A stretch of 64,000 nucleotides of DNA from Muribaculaceae bacterium (GTDB lineage Bacteria; Bacteroidota; Bacteroidia; Bacteroidales; Muribaculaceae). Where the stretch lies: the NCBI GenBank assembly GCA_017620635.1, contig JAGAUV010000026.1:24682-88681 (forward strand). The letters are read 5' to 3'. The position numbers and the translations under genes are program-made. The stretch's first letter is position 1; each line of letters starts with the position of its first letter. Shown here piece by piece: positions 1 to 8,441 of the stretch. Under the pieces are notes generated by a model, which saw only the letters and a program-made list of their open reading frames with translations, made no database searches and was not told where the DNA came from.

Positions 1-139
1 TAAATGATGAATCAACTAAGATTTCTACATTGTCGCCTGTGAGTGACGAGCCTATAGTGTTCGCGTTGTCTTCGCAGGAACTAAGGGCAAGTGCCACGAC
101 AGAGGCTGCTGAAATTATGTGAAGTATGCGGAATTTCAT
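1..139 (-). CDS. DUF4270-like lipoprotein, N-terminal part only
   Basis: Partial gene running off the left edge; 46 codons are visible from the ATG at 137-139. The product begins with a hydrophobic signal sequence ending in a lipobox (ALSSC), so it should be a lipoprotein exported by Sec. The residues after the cysteine (EDNANTIGSSL, then a VDSSF motif) resemble the start of Bacteroidetes DUF4270 proteins, whose function is unknown. It lies 22 bp downstream of the GT5-like gene on the same strand and is probably cotranscribed with it. The family call rests on recall of the N-terminal motif only, because the rest is outside the window. Confidence 0.7.
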   Translation of the reverse strand, partial: MKFRILHIISAASVVALALSSCEDNANTIGSSLTGDNVEILVDSSF

Positions 140-161
140 GATCGTAAAGCTATGTGCTGTG

Positions 162-977
162 TCATAGCGTTTTGTAAAAATCGTAATATGCAGTCGCACC
201 TTCCTGGGCTTTATCGTAGCTTAGGAACGGTTTGCCTGAAGCTTTTGCGTATTCTATGAGTTCTGCAGGTGTATCGGGTGTGCTGTCTGTAATGGCGTCG
301 GCATGGTCGATAGCGATCTTGCACAGCTTGATATAGTCTATTTTACCGTCCCTGTTGGATATGTCCGACAACTGTTCCTCGGTAAAACCCTGCTGTAAGA
401 GTTTCTCTTTAAGGCGTGCGTCAAGTGTGCCGTCGAAGCCTTGATTGTATAGCGAATAGACTATTTTGCTTGTGCGGAAGGCCGGATCGTCGCCATAGAA
501 ATATTTCAGATAGAAAGGTACCATTGAGGTTATCCAGCCTGTGCAGTGTACAATTTCCGGATCCCAGCGCAGTTTCTTTACTGTCTCCACTACACCTCTG
601 GTAAAGAATATGCACCTTTCGTCATTGTTCTCTGCGTCACTGTCAACCTCGAGTGCCTGGCCGGGTGTATGATGGAAGAAATAATCGTCGTTGTCGATAA
701 AATACACCTGAAGACGGGTGGGCTGGAGGGTCGCAACCTTGATGATCAGCGGATGATCGGTATCGTCGATCGATATATTCAGACCCGAGAGGCGGATAAC
801 TTCATGTAGCTGGTTGCGGCGTTCGTTGATAGCACCGAATTTTGGCATGAAGGTGCGCACTTCGGCGCCTTTACCCTGTAGCCCTTGTGTGAGCTCACGG
901 CCAAAGATGCCCATTGGGGTAGACGGTAGGTAGGGGTCAATCTCTTGCGAGATATAAAGCACTTTTTTTAAGTCCAT
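162..977 (-). CDS. Short GT5-like (glycogen/starch synthase N-domain) protein
   Basis: A 271-residue protein resembling the N-terminal Rossmann half of GT5 glycogen/starch synthases: it opens KVLYISQEIDPYLP, and residues 130-200 contain VHCTGWITSMVPFYLK, matching the conserved HCHDW region of the family. Full GT5 enzymes are about 470-490 residues; the second GT-B domain, which supplies much of the sugar-nucleotide site, is absent with no sign of a frameshift. The KTGGL loop that binds ADP-glucose is replaced by PSTPMGIFGREL, lacking the lysine. Activity as a glycogen synthase is therefore doubtful; proteins of this length are usually named glycogen/starch synthase in Bacteroidales. It is upstream of the DUF4270-like gene. 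Confidence 0.75.
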   Translation of the reverse strand: MDLKKVLYISQEIDPYLPSTPMGIFGRELTQGLQGKGAEVRTFMPKFGAINERRNQLHEVIRLSGLNISIDDTDHPLIIKVATLQPTRLQVYFIDNDDYFFHHTPGQALEVDSDAENNDERCIFFTRGVVETVKKLRWDPEIVHCTGWITSMVPFYLKYFYGDDPAFRTSKIVYSLYNQGFDGTLDARLKEKLLQQGFTEEQLSDISNRDGKIDYIKLCKIAIDHADAITDSTPDTPAELIEYAKASGKPFLSYDKAQEGATAYYDFYKTL

Positions 978-1024
978 TCGCTGGTCGGTGTGGGAGAGCT
1001 GATTTGTGAATATATTTTACGACG

Positions 1025-1032
1025 CAAAGGTA
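1025..1032 (-). promoter_or_regulatory. -7 box of the GT5-like gene
   Basis: The minus strand reads TACCTTTG, the strongest form of the Bacteroidetes -7 element, followed by CGTCG. It lies about 48 bp upstream of the start at 977. No clear TTG was found 19-21 bp further upstream. Confidence 0.6.
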
Positions 1033-1122
1033 CAAAAAAATTCTGACATAGAATGTGCCTTGTTGCTCCGTTGACGTTTTTTTCGTTTTATTTCGCAAAT
1101 TTGAACTTTTTAGGCACCCCGA

Positions 1123-1155
1123 TTGAGAGTGGTTTGAAAACTATTTGTATCTTTG
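1123..1155 (+). promoter_or_regulatory. Promoter of ptb-buk
   Basis: TTG at 1123-1125 and TATCTTTG at 1148-1155, 22 bp apart, fit the Bacteroidetes -33/-7 pattern. Transcription should start near 1160, about 50 bp before the ATG at 1214. Confidence 0.55.
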
Positions 1156-1213
1156 TGCGGCGAAGTTGCCATGCGGTATGTTGCCGTAAGTGCGGCGTTC
1201 GCCTTTTAATACT

Positions 1214-2119
1214 ATGTTAACACATTTGTCACAAATCGTCGACATGGCCCGTTCCGGCGGTCGGCGTCGTCTGGCCGTAGCTTGTGCGGCAGATGCTCAT
1301 ACTGTCGAGGCGGTATACAATGCTTGGCGTGAGGGTATTGTTGATGCTACTCTTTTCGGAGACAAGGAGCTGATATCCGACATATGCCGTAAAATGAGTA
1401 TCGACCCCGGCATTTTCAATATTGTCGATGAGAAAAACGACCTCGAGTGTGTCGCTAAGGCTGTCGCTCTGGTTGCCGGAAACGGAGCTGATGTGCTCAT
1501 GAAAGGCCTTGTTTCTACCGACAAGTATATGCGTGGTATTCTCAACAAGGACGCCGGCCTTTTTCCGCCCAAGGGTACACTTAGCCATGTGTCTGTTATT
1601 GACCTCCCCGGGCGCGAGGGCCTTCTGTGTATAGCCGATGTCGCTGTCATTCCTCTGCCCGATTTTAAACAGAAGACCATACTCATAAAGTATCTTGCCG
1701 CAATATCGCATTCTCTCGGCGTGGATGTCCCGAAGATTGCTTGTATAGCCCCCTCCGAGCAGGTTTTGCCGTCGGTTATCTCTTCGTCCGAAGCTTGTAT
1801 CCTTACAAAAATGGCCGACCGGGGCCAGCTGGGACGTGTTGTCGTCGACGGGCCATTGTCGCTTGATGTGGCCCTCTATCCCGAGGTCGCTGTCGAGAAG
1901 AAAGTTACAGGTTCTGCCGTCGCCGGCTATGCCGATTGCTTGCTGTTCCCGAATATTGAGTCTGGGAATGTGTTCTTTAAGTCTGCCTCTCATTTCGGTG
2001 GCGCCGAGATTGCCGCTATTGTCGTCGGTACAAACCGCCCCTGTGTGCTCACTTCCCGTGGCGATACGCCTGCTACAAAACTTTATTCGATTGCTCTTGC
2101 CTGTCTGCAATGTAAATAA
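1214..2119 (+). CDS. ptb: Phosphate butyryltransferase (phosphotransbutyrylase)
   Basis: A 301-residue enzyme of the phosphate acetyl/butyryl transferase family. It converts butyryl-CoA or branched-chain acyl-CoA plus phosphate to acyl-phosphate in the cytoplasm. The N-terminus (MLTHLSQIVDMARS, then RRLAVACAAD) and C-terminal VVGTNRPCVLTSRGDT are typical. A GTG at 1190 would add eight residues (MRRSPFNT) that do not look like the family, so the ATG at 1214 is preferred. Only 2 bp separate it from butyrate kinase, so the pair forms the classical two-step route that recovers ATP from acyl-CoA. In Bacteroidales the substrates may be isobutyryl- or isovaleryl-CoA; the sequence does not decide this. 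Confidence 0.9.
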   Translation: MLTHLSQIVDMARSGGRRRLAVACAADAHTVEAVYNAWREGIVDATLFGDKELISDICRKMSIDPGIFNIVDEKNDLECVAKAVALVAGNGADVLMKGLVSTDKYMRGILNKDAGLFPPKGTLSHVSVIDLPGREGLLCIADVAVIPLPDFKQKTILIKYLAAISHSLGVDVPKIACIAPSEQVLPSVISSSEACILTKMADRGQLGRVVVDGPLSLDVALYPEVAVEKKVTGSAVAGYADCLLFPNIESGNVFFKSASHFGGAEIAAIVVGTNRPCVLTSRGDTPATKLYSIALACLQCK

Positions 2120-2121
2120 CT

Positions 2122-3354
2122 ATGCCGTACAAGATACTTGCCATTAATCCGGGCTCTACTTCGACTAAGATCGCTGTATACACAGATGAGAAGCCCGACT
2201 TCAACCATACCATCGAGCATACCCCTGAGGAGCTTGCCGGTTTCGATAGTGTTGTCGACCAGTACGACTGGCGTAAGGGCTTGATCGAGAATGTGCTTGC
2301 AGAAAAAGGCGTCGATCTGCACGATCTTGATATTGTAATCGGACGTGGCGGCATTGTCAGCCCCATCGAGAGTGGTGTATATGAGGTAAACGATGACCTG
2401 CAGCATGATCTTCTCCATGCCCGTATGCAGCATGCCTCTAACCTTGGTGGTCTTATTGCCCTGGATATAGCCAATGAGATAGGAGTCAAGGCATACATTG
2501 CCGATCCTGTAGTCGTGGATGAGATGATGCCGTATGCTCGTATCAGCGGCATTCCCGAACTGCCGAGAGAATCGGTGTTCCATGCTCTGAACCAGAAAGC
2601 GGTGGCGCGACTGTTCGCAAAAGAAAGTAACAAACGCTACGAAGATCTCAACCTTATCGTCTGTCACATGGGCGGCGGTATATCCGTCAGTGCACATCGT
2701 CGCGGCCGTGTGATCGATACTACCAATGCTCTGGACGGTACCGGTCCGTTCACGCCTGAACGATCGGGTACACTCCCTCCCGGAGCCCTTGTCCGTATGT
2801 GCTATTCCGGCAATTATACGCAGGAGGAGATGTTGCGCAAGGTGCTGGGCGGAGGTGGTCTGGTCGCACACCTCGGCACTACGTCTGTGCCGGAAGTTCT
2901 CGACCGCATACTCAATCATGACCTTCACGCCATGCTCATCATGAGGGCTATGTGTTATTCGATATGCAAGGAGATCGGTGCTATGGCCACTGCGCTCAAA
3001 GGCGATGTCGATGCCATATTGATTACCGGCGGAATAGCTCACAGTAAGCGTGTTACCGATTTTATCGCTGATCATGTCGATTACATAGCGCCGATATATG
3101 TATATCCGGGCGAAAACGAGTTGCGTGCTCTTGCCGAGAATGCTCTTGCAGTACTGCGTGGCGAGCGTATACCCAAAATATATGAGAGCCATGTCAGTGA
3201 GGATCCGTCTCAGATCAATGATGAAGGCCGTCCGTCTAAGCTGCGCGACTGGCTATTGTCTGCCATAAATCCTCAGGCCGGCAATAAGCCCATCACTGCC
3301 ATACGTCATTATCTGCGCAAGTGGGGGCCTAATAAGAACCGCCGCGAGCAATAA
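2122..3354 (+). CDS. buk: Butyrate kinase with C-terminal extension
   Basis: A 410-residue acetate/butyrate kinase-family ASKHA enzyme that converts acyl-phosphate plus ADP to the free acid plus ATP. Visible motifs are the phosphate-1 loop INPGSTSTKIAV (8-19), CHMGGGISVSAHRRGR (181-196), the DGTGPFTPERSG segment near 205 and the adenosine motif ITGGIAHSKR (301-310). Family members usually end near residue 355. Here about 54 extra residues follow PKIYES: an acidic stretch and then a basic tail ending RKWGPNKNRREQ. The reading frame is continuous and a terminator follows, so the extension seems genuine. Its role is unknown. Confidence 0.9.
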   Translation: MPYKILAINPGSTSTKIAVYTDEKPDFNHTIEHTPEELAGFDSVVDQYDWRKGLIENVLAEKGVDLHDLDIVIGRGGIVSPIESGVYEVNDDLQHDLLHARMQHASNLGGLIALDIANEIGVKAYIADPVVVDEMMPYARISGIPELPRESVFHALNQKAVARLFAKESNKRYEDLNLIVCHMGGGISVSAHRRGRVIDTTNALDGTGPFTPERSGTLPPGALVRMCYSGNYTQEEMLRKVLGGGGLVAHLGTTSVPEVLDRILNHDLHAMLIMRAMCYSICKEIGAMATALKGDVDAILITGGIAHSKRVTDFIADHVDYIAPIYVYPGENELRALAENALAVLRGERIPKIYESHVSEDPSQINDEGRPSKLRDWLLSAINPQAGNKPITAIRHYLRKWGPNKNRREQ

Positions 3355-3377
3355 CAATATTTATTGGTATAATATAA

Positions 3378-3420
3378 CAAGCGCCGGTCAGGATATCCCC
3401 GATCGGCGCTTGCCTTTTGT
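3378..3420 (+). terminator. Rho-independent terminator of ptb-buk
   Basis: A 12-bp stem (3378-3389 with 3401-3412, CAAGCGCCG core, one G-U pair) with an 11-base loop, followed by CCTTTTGT. Confidence 0.75.
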
Positions 3421-3435
3421 CAGTATTTACAGTCT

Positions 3436-3540
3436 TTATCTGTAGAGTACTTTGCTTGCCTTGCTGCCGCGCCGCATTATATAGATTTTGCCGTTTGGGG
3501 TTTGATTAGTGAAAATTCGGATTAAATATTTAACTTGCAT
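3436..3540 (-). pseudogene. 34-codon ORF resembling an orphan T9SS C-terminal sorting tail
   Basis: On the minus strand an ATG at 3538-3540 opens a 34-codon frame ending at 3436. Its second half reads TPNGKIYIMRRGSKASKVLY, close to the last strands of type IX secretion CTDs (G-x-Y-I-x-x-G-x-K-x-x-K-V) at the extreme C-terminus of secreted Bacteroidales proteins. There is no signal peptide or body. It may be the leftover 3' end of a lost secreted-protein gene. It occupies most of the 347-bp gap between buk and thrS, which otherwise holds the buk terminator and thrS promoter. Confidence 0.4.
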
Positions 3541-3628
3541 TAACAAATTTTAATCCAATTCGCTTCTTCCGCCTATAATAAAATTCAAAAAAATTGAAAT
3601 TCATACAATATATCTCGCGAATATTTCG

Positions 3629-3636
3629 TACCTTTG
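3629..3636 (+). promoter_or_regulatory. -7 box of the thrS operon
   Basis: TACCTTTG followed by CAC, about 66 bp upstream of thrS. No good TTG lies at the expected -33 distance; the nearest (3594-3596) is too far. No T-box-like structure was recognised in the short leader. Confidence 0.6.
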
Positions 3637-3701
3637 CACCTGATTTTAGCCGAGGTGTGTCCGCCCGGACGGCTTCCGGCATGATTGTTAATTGAAACGA
3701 C

Positions 3702-5639
3702 ATGGTAAAAATCACATTTCCAGACAATAGCGTTAAAGAATTTGAAGCCGGAACGACTCCTCTTCAGATAGCTCAATCCATATCGCCCAGGCTGGCACGC
3801 GAGGTGCTCGCCGCAAGTATAAACGATCAGGAATGGGATCTGTCCCGTCCGGTCGATACTGATGCGTCGATCAAATTGTACAAATGGGAAGATCCGGAAG
3901 GCAAGCATGCTTTCTGGCACAGCTCGGCACACCTTCTCGCCGAAGCTTTGCAGGAGCTCTATCCCGGTGTCCGCTTCGGTATAGGCCCGGCTATCGAAAA
4001 CGGTTTCTACTACGATATCGATCCGGGCGACAACAAGCTCACAAGCGATGACTTCGCCAAGATCGAAGCTAAAATGCTCGAGCTTGCAAAACAGGATCAG
4101 CAGATCGTTCGTAAGGATATCTCGAAAGAAGACGCCCTTAAATTCTTCGGCGATAAGAACGAGGAGTATAAGTGCGAGCTTATTTCCGAGTTGGAGGACG
4201 GTCATATCACGACCTACTCACAGGGTAACTTCACAGACCTTTGCCGTGGTCCGCATATCCCCTCCACAGCTCCCATCAAGGCTGTCAAGATAATGTCGCT
4301 TGCCGGCGCTTTCTGGCGCGGCGATGAGAAGCGTAAGCAGCTCGTCCGCGTCTACGGCATTACCTTCCCCAAGAAGGCGATGCTCGATGAATACCTCGCA
4401 CTGCTTGAAGAAGCCAAGAAGCGCGACCACCGTAAGCTCGGCAAAGAGATGGAGCTTTTCGCATTCTCCTCAAAGGTAGGCGCCGGTCTGCCCTTGTGGC
4501 TTCCCAAAGGCGCAGCTCTCCGCGACCGCCTCGAGCAGTTCCTCCGCAAGATTCAGAAACGTTACAGTTATCTCCAGGTAATCACTCCGCATATCGGCAA
4601 CAAACAGCTTTACGTTACATCCGGCCATTATGCCAAGTACGGCAAGGACTCCTTCCAGCCTATACATACACCAGAAGAAGGCGAGGAGTATCTGCTCAAG
4701 CCGATGAACTGCCCCCACCACTGCGAGATCTTCCGTGCCCTTCCCCGTTCGTATCGCGATCTGCCTCTGCGCCTTGCCGAGTTCGGCACAGTGTATCGCT
4801 ACGAGCAGAGCGGCGAGCTCCACGGACTGACACGTGTACGCGGCTTTACGCAGGACGATGCACACATCTTCTGCGCCCCCGAGCAGATCAAAGACGAGTT
4901 CCTCAAAGTGATGGATATCATCCTCTACATCTTCAAGGCACTTAAATTTGATAACTACGAGGCTCAGATCTCGCTGCGTGATCCTGAACATAAGGAAAAA
5001 TACATCGGCAGCGACGAGAACTGGCACAAGGCCGAACAGGCTATCATCGAAGCTTGTGCCGAAAAAGGAATCAATGCCCGTACAGAACTTGGCGAGGCTG
5101 CGTTCTACGGTCCCAAACTTGACTTCATGGTCAAGGATGCGATCGGCCGCCGCTGGCAGCTCGGCACCATACAGGTCGACTACAACCTGCCCGAGCGTTT
5201 CGAACTTGAATACACCGGAGCCGACAATGCAAAGCATCGCCCGGTAATGATACATCGCGCGCCCTTCGGCTCGATGGAGCGTTTCGTCGCTGTATTGCTT
5301 GAGCATACAGCCGGCCACTTCCCCCTTTGGCTCGCTCCCGAGCAGGCAGTCATCATCCCTGTCAGCGACAAATATCTCGACTATGCGCACAAGGTGGCAG
5401 AGCAGCTTGAAGCCGCCGACATTCGCCTCGAGATCGACGACAGGAACGAGACCCTCGGACGCAAGATACGCGACAATCAGATGCGCCGAATCCCCTATAT
5501 GCTCATTGTTGGCGAAAAAGAAGCACAAAATGACGAAGTTTCGGTAAGAAAATCGGGAGAAGGTGATTTAGGTTCGATGAAAATTGCTAACTTTGCAGCG
5601 CATTTGACTGAAGAGGTCAACAAAATGATCAACCAATAA
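3702..5639 (+). CDS. thrS: Threonyl-tRNA synthetase
   Basis: A 645-residue class II aminoacyl-tRNA synthetase charging tRNA-Thr. Order of parts: TGS domain (1-61), editing domain starting with HSSAH (73-77), catalytic core including the zinc-ligand region [10 protein letters not shown] and motif 2 [14 protein letters not shown], motif 3 [13 protein letters not shown], and the C-terminal anticodon domain ([20 protein letters not shown] onward). Length is normal. It heads thrS-infC-rpmI-rplT; infC begins 8 bp after the stop. This order is conserved across many bacteria. Confidence 0.98.
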   Translation: MVKITFPDNSVKEFEAGTTPLQIAQSISPRLAREVLAASINDQEWDLSRPVDTDASIKLYKWEDPEGKHAFWHSSAHLLAEALQELYPGVRFGIGPAIENGFYYDIDPGDNKLTSDDFAKIEAKMLELAKQDQQIVRKDISKEDALKFFGDKNEEYKCELISELEDGHITTYSQGNFTDLCRGPHIPSTAPIKAVKIMSLAGAFWRGDEKRKQLVRVYGITFPKKAMLDEYLALLEEAKKRDHRKLGKEMELFAFSSKVGAGLPLWLPKGAALRDRLEQFLRKIQKRYSYLQVITPHIGNKQLYVTSGHYAKYGKDSFQPIHTPEEGEEYLLKPMNCPHHCEIFRALPRSYRDLPLRLAEFGTVYRYEQSGELHGLTRVRGFTQDDAHIFCAPEQIKDEFLKVMDIILYIFKALKFDNYEAQISLRDPEHKEKYIGSDENWHKAEQAIIEACAEKGINARTELGEAAFYGPKLDFMVKDAIGRRWQLGTIQVDYNLPERFELEYTGADNAKHRPVMIHRAPFGSMERFVAVLLEHTAGHFPLWLAPEQAVIIPVSDKYLDYAHKVAEQLEAADIRLEIDDRNETLGRKIRDNQMRRIPYMLIVGEKEAQNDEVSVRKSGEGDLGSMKIANFAAHLTEEVNKMINQ

Positions 5640-5647
5640 CCCACTGA

Positions 5648-6250
5648 ATGGAGAAAAAACCTTTTAACCCCGGGGCTCCTCGCCCCTCAGCCGGACAAGG
5701 TCCGCGCAACAATGGTCCGCGCCGCGACCCACGTCAAGCTAAACAAGCGCCCAACAACATCAACGAGTTTATCAGAGCTCGTGAAGTACGACTTGTCGGC
5801 GACAATGTGACTCCCGGTATTTACTCCATTCATGAGGCCCGTAAGATAGCTGAGGAGCTCGAGCTCGACCTCGTCGAGATTTCAGCCCAGGCCGATCCTC
5901 CTGTATGCAAGGTGCTCGATTACCAGAAGTATCTCTACCAGCAGAAGAAAAAGGCCAAGGAGATCAAGGCTAAGTCGACCAAGGTGGTAGTAAAGGAGAT
6001 TCGATTCGGCCCTCAGACCGACGATCACGATTACAACTTTAAGCTCAAGCATGCGCAGGGATTCCTTCAGGAAGGCGCTAAGGTAAAAGCTTATGTGTTC
6101 TTCAAAGGTCGCTCGATACTTTTCAAAGAACAGGGCGAAGTGCTCCTGCTTCGTTTTGCCAACGACCTCGAGGACTATGGCAAAGTAGAGCAGATGCCTG
6201 TGCTCGAAGGCAAGCGAATGATATTGATGATTTCGCCCAAGAAGAAATAA
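5648..6250 (+). CDS. infC: Translation initiation factor IF-3
   Basis: A 200-residue IF-3, which binds the 30S subunit and checks start-codon and initiator-tRNA fit. A basic, proline-rich extension of about 35 residues ([20 protein letters not shown]) precedes the conserved N-domain ([16 protein letters not shown]). The C-domain has [17 protein letters not shown]. It starts with ATG rather than the AUU used for autoregulation in enterobacteria, so that control is not expected. Second gene of the thrS operon. Confidence 0.97.
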   Translation: MEKKPFNPGAPRPSAGQGPRNNGPRRDPRQAKQAPNNINEFIRAREVRLVGDNVTPGIYSIHEARKIAEELELDLVEISAQADPPVCKVLDYQKYLYQQKKKAKEIKAKSTKVVVKEIRFGPQTDDHDYNFKLKHAQGFLQEGAKVKAYVFFKGRSILFKEQGEVLLLRFANDLEDYGKVEQMPVLEGKRMILMISPKKK

Positions 6251-6300
6251 AGAAGCTACGTGTAGCTTAACATACAACTCACTAATAAACAAACAAAAAA

Positions 6301-6498
6301 ATGCCCAAGGTTAAAACTAACTCCGGTTCCAAAAAGAGGTTCGCCCTTACCGGATCAGGAAAGATCAAAAGAAAACACGCCTTCAAGAGCCACATCTTGA
6401 CCAAGAAGACCAAAAAGCAGAAACGCAATCTTACCCACAGCGGTCTGATCTCTCGCGTCGACACTGCTAACGTAAAAGCTCTTCTCGGCCTCAAGTAA
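6301..6498 (+). CDS. rpmI: 50S ribosomal protein L35
   Basis: A 65-residue, very basic ribosomal protein starting [20 protein letters not shown], typical of L35. It follows infC by 50 bp and precedes rplT, the usual order. Its length matches the family. Confidence 0.97.
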   Translation: MPKVKTNSGSKKRFALTGSGKIKRKHAFKSHILTKKTKKQKRNLTHSGLISRVDTANVKALLGLK

Positions 6499-6630
6499 GA
6501 AGCCGGCAGTCGTTTTTCTTTCGACACCCCAACATTAAATTTGTGATATTGTAACATTATTAACCGAGTGTTTAGCCAAAAAGAGCCGGTATGAAACGCC
6601 GACCGCTAACATTCAAAAACATCTGAAACA

Positions 6631-6981
6631 ATGCCAAGATCAGTCAACCACGTCGCATCGCGCGCTCGCCGCAAAAAAATCCTCAAACTTACAAGAGGCT
6701 ACTTTGGCTGCCGCCGCAACGTATGGACCGTAGCTAAGAACACATGGGAAAAAGGTCTTACCTACGCTTACCGCGACCGCAAAGACAAAAAACGCAACTT
6801 CCGTGCTCTCTGGATCCAGCGTATCAACGCCGCTGCCCGTATGCACGACCTCAGCTACTCTAAGCTGATGGGCCTCCTCCACAAGAGCGGTATCGAGATG
6901 AACCGCAAGGTGCTCGCCGACCTCGCTCTTAACAATCCTGCTGCTTTCGCTGCAGTTGTTGAGAAGGTAAAGAACGCATAA
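6631..6981 (+). CDS. rplT: 50S ribosomal protein L20
   Basis: A 116-residue L20, an early-assembly 23S rRNA binding protein, starting [20 protein letters not shown]. The 132-nt gap after rpmI is longer than others in this operon. L20 represses rpmI-rplT translation in other bacteria, so the gap is a possible leader, but no clear mimic of the L20 rRNA site was recognised. A strong terminator follows. Confidence 0.97.
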   Translation: MPRSVNHVASRARRKKILKLTRGYFGCRRNVWTVAKNTWEKGLTYAYRDRKDKKRNFRALWIQRINAAARMHDLSYSKLMGLLHKSGIEMNRKVLADLALNNPAAFAAVVEKVKNA

Positions 6982-7000
6982 AATAAGCTGCGCAAGATTT

Positions 7001-7045
7001 AACGCACGCTGATCGCCCTCCAAGGCATCAGTGTGCGTTTAATTT
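7001..7045 (+). terminator. Terminator of the thrS-rplT operon
   Basis: A 13-bp stem, AACGCACGCTGAT (7001-7013) with ATCAGTGTGCGTT (7027-7039), one G-U pair, followed by TAATTTT. Confidence 0.85.
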
Positions 7046-7054
7046 TGTCACTTC

Positions 7055-7086
7055 TTGCATCAAGTGCCGGATTTTTACTACCTTTG
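7055..7086 (+). promoter_or_regulatory. Promoter of the radical SAM gene pair
   Basis: TTG (7055-7057), a 21-bp spacer and TACCTTTG (7079-7086). Transcription from here would start near 7093, which supports the ATG at 7109 over upstream in-frame starts. Confidence 0.75.
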
Positions 7087-7108
7087 CGATATTACAGGTA
7101 ATAGTCTC

Positions 7109-7732
7109 ATGGAAAAGCAACAGGCTAAGATAATAGGCGTGTCTCGGCATCGACTGACAACTGATGGCGACGGCGTCACGACGCTTGTCGCATTTCATGG
7201 ATGTCCGCTCTGTTGCAGATATTGTCTTAATCCTCAGTCGCTCGGTAATGGCGACAGATGTAAGGAATATACACCTGAATCATTATACAAAGAAGTGCGG
7301 ATTGATGAGCTGTATTTTCTCGCGACTAATGGCGGTGTGACATTCGGAGGCGGTGAGCCTTGTCTGCGCACGGATTTTATAAAAGAGTTCCGTGGCCTTT
7401 GCGGCCAGGCGTGGCAGATTAATCTTGAGACTTCGCTAAATATTCCGACAGCAAACATTGAGGCTTTGCTCCCGGTGGTCAACACTCTTTTTATTGATAT
7501 TAAGGATATGGCCCCCGGCATTTACCGCCACTATACAGGTCGGTGCAATGACCTTGTTCTTGATAATCTCCGTTTGATAGCGGAGGCCGGACGCCAGAGC
7601 GACTGCATTATCCGTATTCCTCTGATACCTGACTATAATACTGACTCCGATCGCGAGACAAGCCGAAAGACACTTGAAGCTCTCGGTTTCGTCCGTTTCG
7701 ATTTATTTACTTACCAAATCCGCAGACATTGA
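7109..7732 (+). CDS. Radical SAM protein, glycyl-radical activase-like
   Basis: A 207-residue radical SAM enzyme. The [4Fe-4S] motif is C32-x3-C36-x2-C39 (GCPLCCRYCLNP), and a GGE-type SAM-binding motif lies near 80-84 (FGGGEP). It resembles pyruvate formate-lyase activating enzymes but is shorter and lacks the extra ferredoxin-like cluster insert of larger activases. No glycyl radical enzyme gene is in the window. The next ORF starts 2 bp after the stop, so the two are surely cotranscribed and may act together. Substrate unknown. Confidence 0.8.
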   Translation: MEKQQAKIIGVSRHRLTTDGDGVTTLVAFHGCPLCCRYCLNPQSLGNGDRCKEYTPESLYKEVRIDELYFLATNGGVTFGGGEPCLRTDFIKEFRGLCGQAWQINLETSLNIPTANIEALLPVVNTLFIDIKDMAPGIYRHYTGRCNDLVLDNLRLIAEAGRQSDCIIRIPLIPDYNTDSDRETSRKTLEALGFVRFDLFTYQIRRH

Positions 7733-7734
7733 CC

Positions 7735-8118
7735 ATGACACAAGGAAAGCAGATATGCAAGATATTGAAAGAGATACGCCGTCAGATAGCAGAGGCTAAT
7801 GACATAGAGTTCATTACATCGGAGTGTCGTTATAAAGGCGACTGTCTCGGCTCATGCCCCAGATGCGAGGCGGAGGTGCGTTACTTGGAGCAGCAGCTTC
7901 GCGCTCGCTCTCTTGCCGGAAAAGCCGTAGCTCTTGTCGGAATATCGGCCGGTATGATTCTGATGTCGGGATGCAGTGGCACTACATTATCGAATTACTT
8001 CAATGAAACTTTGCAAGGAGAGCCTATGTTGTCCGTTGAGCAAATAGAGGCAGTAGATAGCGTTGAGGAGGAAGGAGAACAGCCGGTTGAGGAAACTCCT
8101 TTAGACGAACCGAGATGA
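7735..8118 (+). CDS. Small cysteine-motif protein linked to the radical SAM gene
   Basis: A 127-residue protein of unknown function. Residues 1-60 are helical and charged and carry C31-x5-C37-x3-C41-x2-C44 (ECRYKGDCLGSCPRCEAEV), a possible metal or Fe-S site. A hydrophobic stretch (64-79, AVALVGISAGMILMSG) ends at C80 and is followed by an acidic, proline-containing tail. The hydrophobic segment could be a membrane anchor; it is too far from the N-terminus for a standard lipoprotein signal. I recall similar Cys-motif proteins in Bacteroidales, without an assigned role. It could be partner or substrate of the upstream radical SAM enzyme; this is inference from spacing only. Confidence 0.75.
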   Translation: MTQGKQICKILKEIRRQIAEANDIEFITSECRYKGDCLGSCPRCEAEVRYLEQQLRARSLAGKAVALVGISAGMILMSGCSGTTLSNYFNETLQGEPMLSVEQIEAVDSVEEEGEQPVEETPLDEPR

Positions 8119-8162
8119 CACGCAAGGCGCTGAAATAGATGCCGACGGTCAATCATTAAGGC

Positions 8163-8441
8163 TTATTCAGCCGGCTTGTGGAGGAATGCTTTTTCGGCTT
8201 CGATGGCGAATGTGTCGGCGCATGAGGGGAAGCCGGCTTCGCGTATGGCGCTTTCTCTCGACCGTATTTCGAGTATTGCCGCCTGTTGTTCCATGGAATT
8301 GGGCGTAAGAGCTGCGGCCTCGGCGCCCATCTCACGTCCTTTGCTTGCTGCCGCCTCGAGCTCGGCGTCGTTGGCGTCGGGGTGTGAATCCGCGCAAGCT
8401 GTGAGTGCGATTGTGATGAAAAGCAGTGTGATAAGTTTCAT
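8163..8441 (-). CDS. Small lipoprotein of unknown function
   Basis: A 92-residue lipoprotein: signal MKLITLLFITIALTAC with the lipobox cysteine at 16, then an alanine/glutamate-rich, probably helical mature part with a second cysteine (PSCADTF). Its start overlaps the stop of the exonuclease gene by 4 bp, so it is the last gene of the porQ-cmk-ispH-exonuclease run. No family recognised. Confidence 0.75.
   Translation of the reverse strand: MKLITLLFITIALTACADSHPDANDAELEAAASKGREMGAEAAALTPNSMEQQAAILEIRSRESAIREAGFPSCADTFAIEAEKAFLHKPAE

Noticed and set aside
1190-1213. GTG start for ptb at 1190
   Set aside because: Adds MRRSPFNT with no family counterpart; the ATG at 1214 fits better.
2083-3192. 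Long open frame on the minus strand (369 codons) opposite buk
   Set aside because: It lies antisense to a confident conserved gene and resembles no family; typical of shadow frames in GC-rich third positions.
3541-3701. T-box or other tRNA-sensing leader before thrS
   Set aside because: No specifier loop, T-box motif or terminator recognised; only a -7 box and a short leader.
4470-5528. 352-codon minus-strand frame within thrS
   Set aside because: Shadow frame opposite thrS; no promoter or family resemblance.
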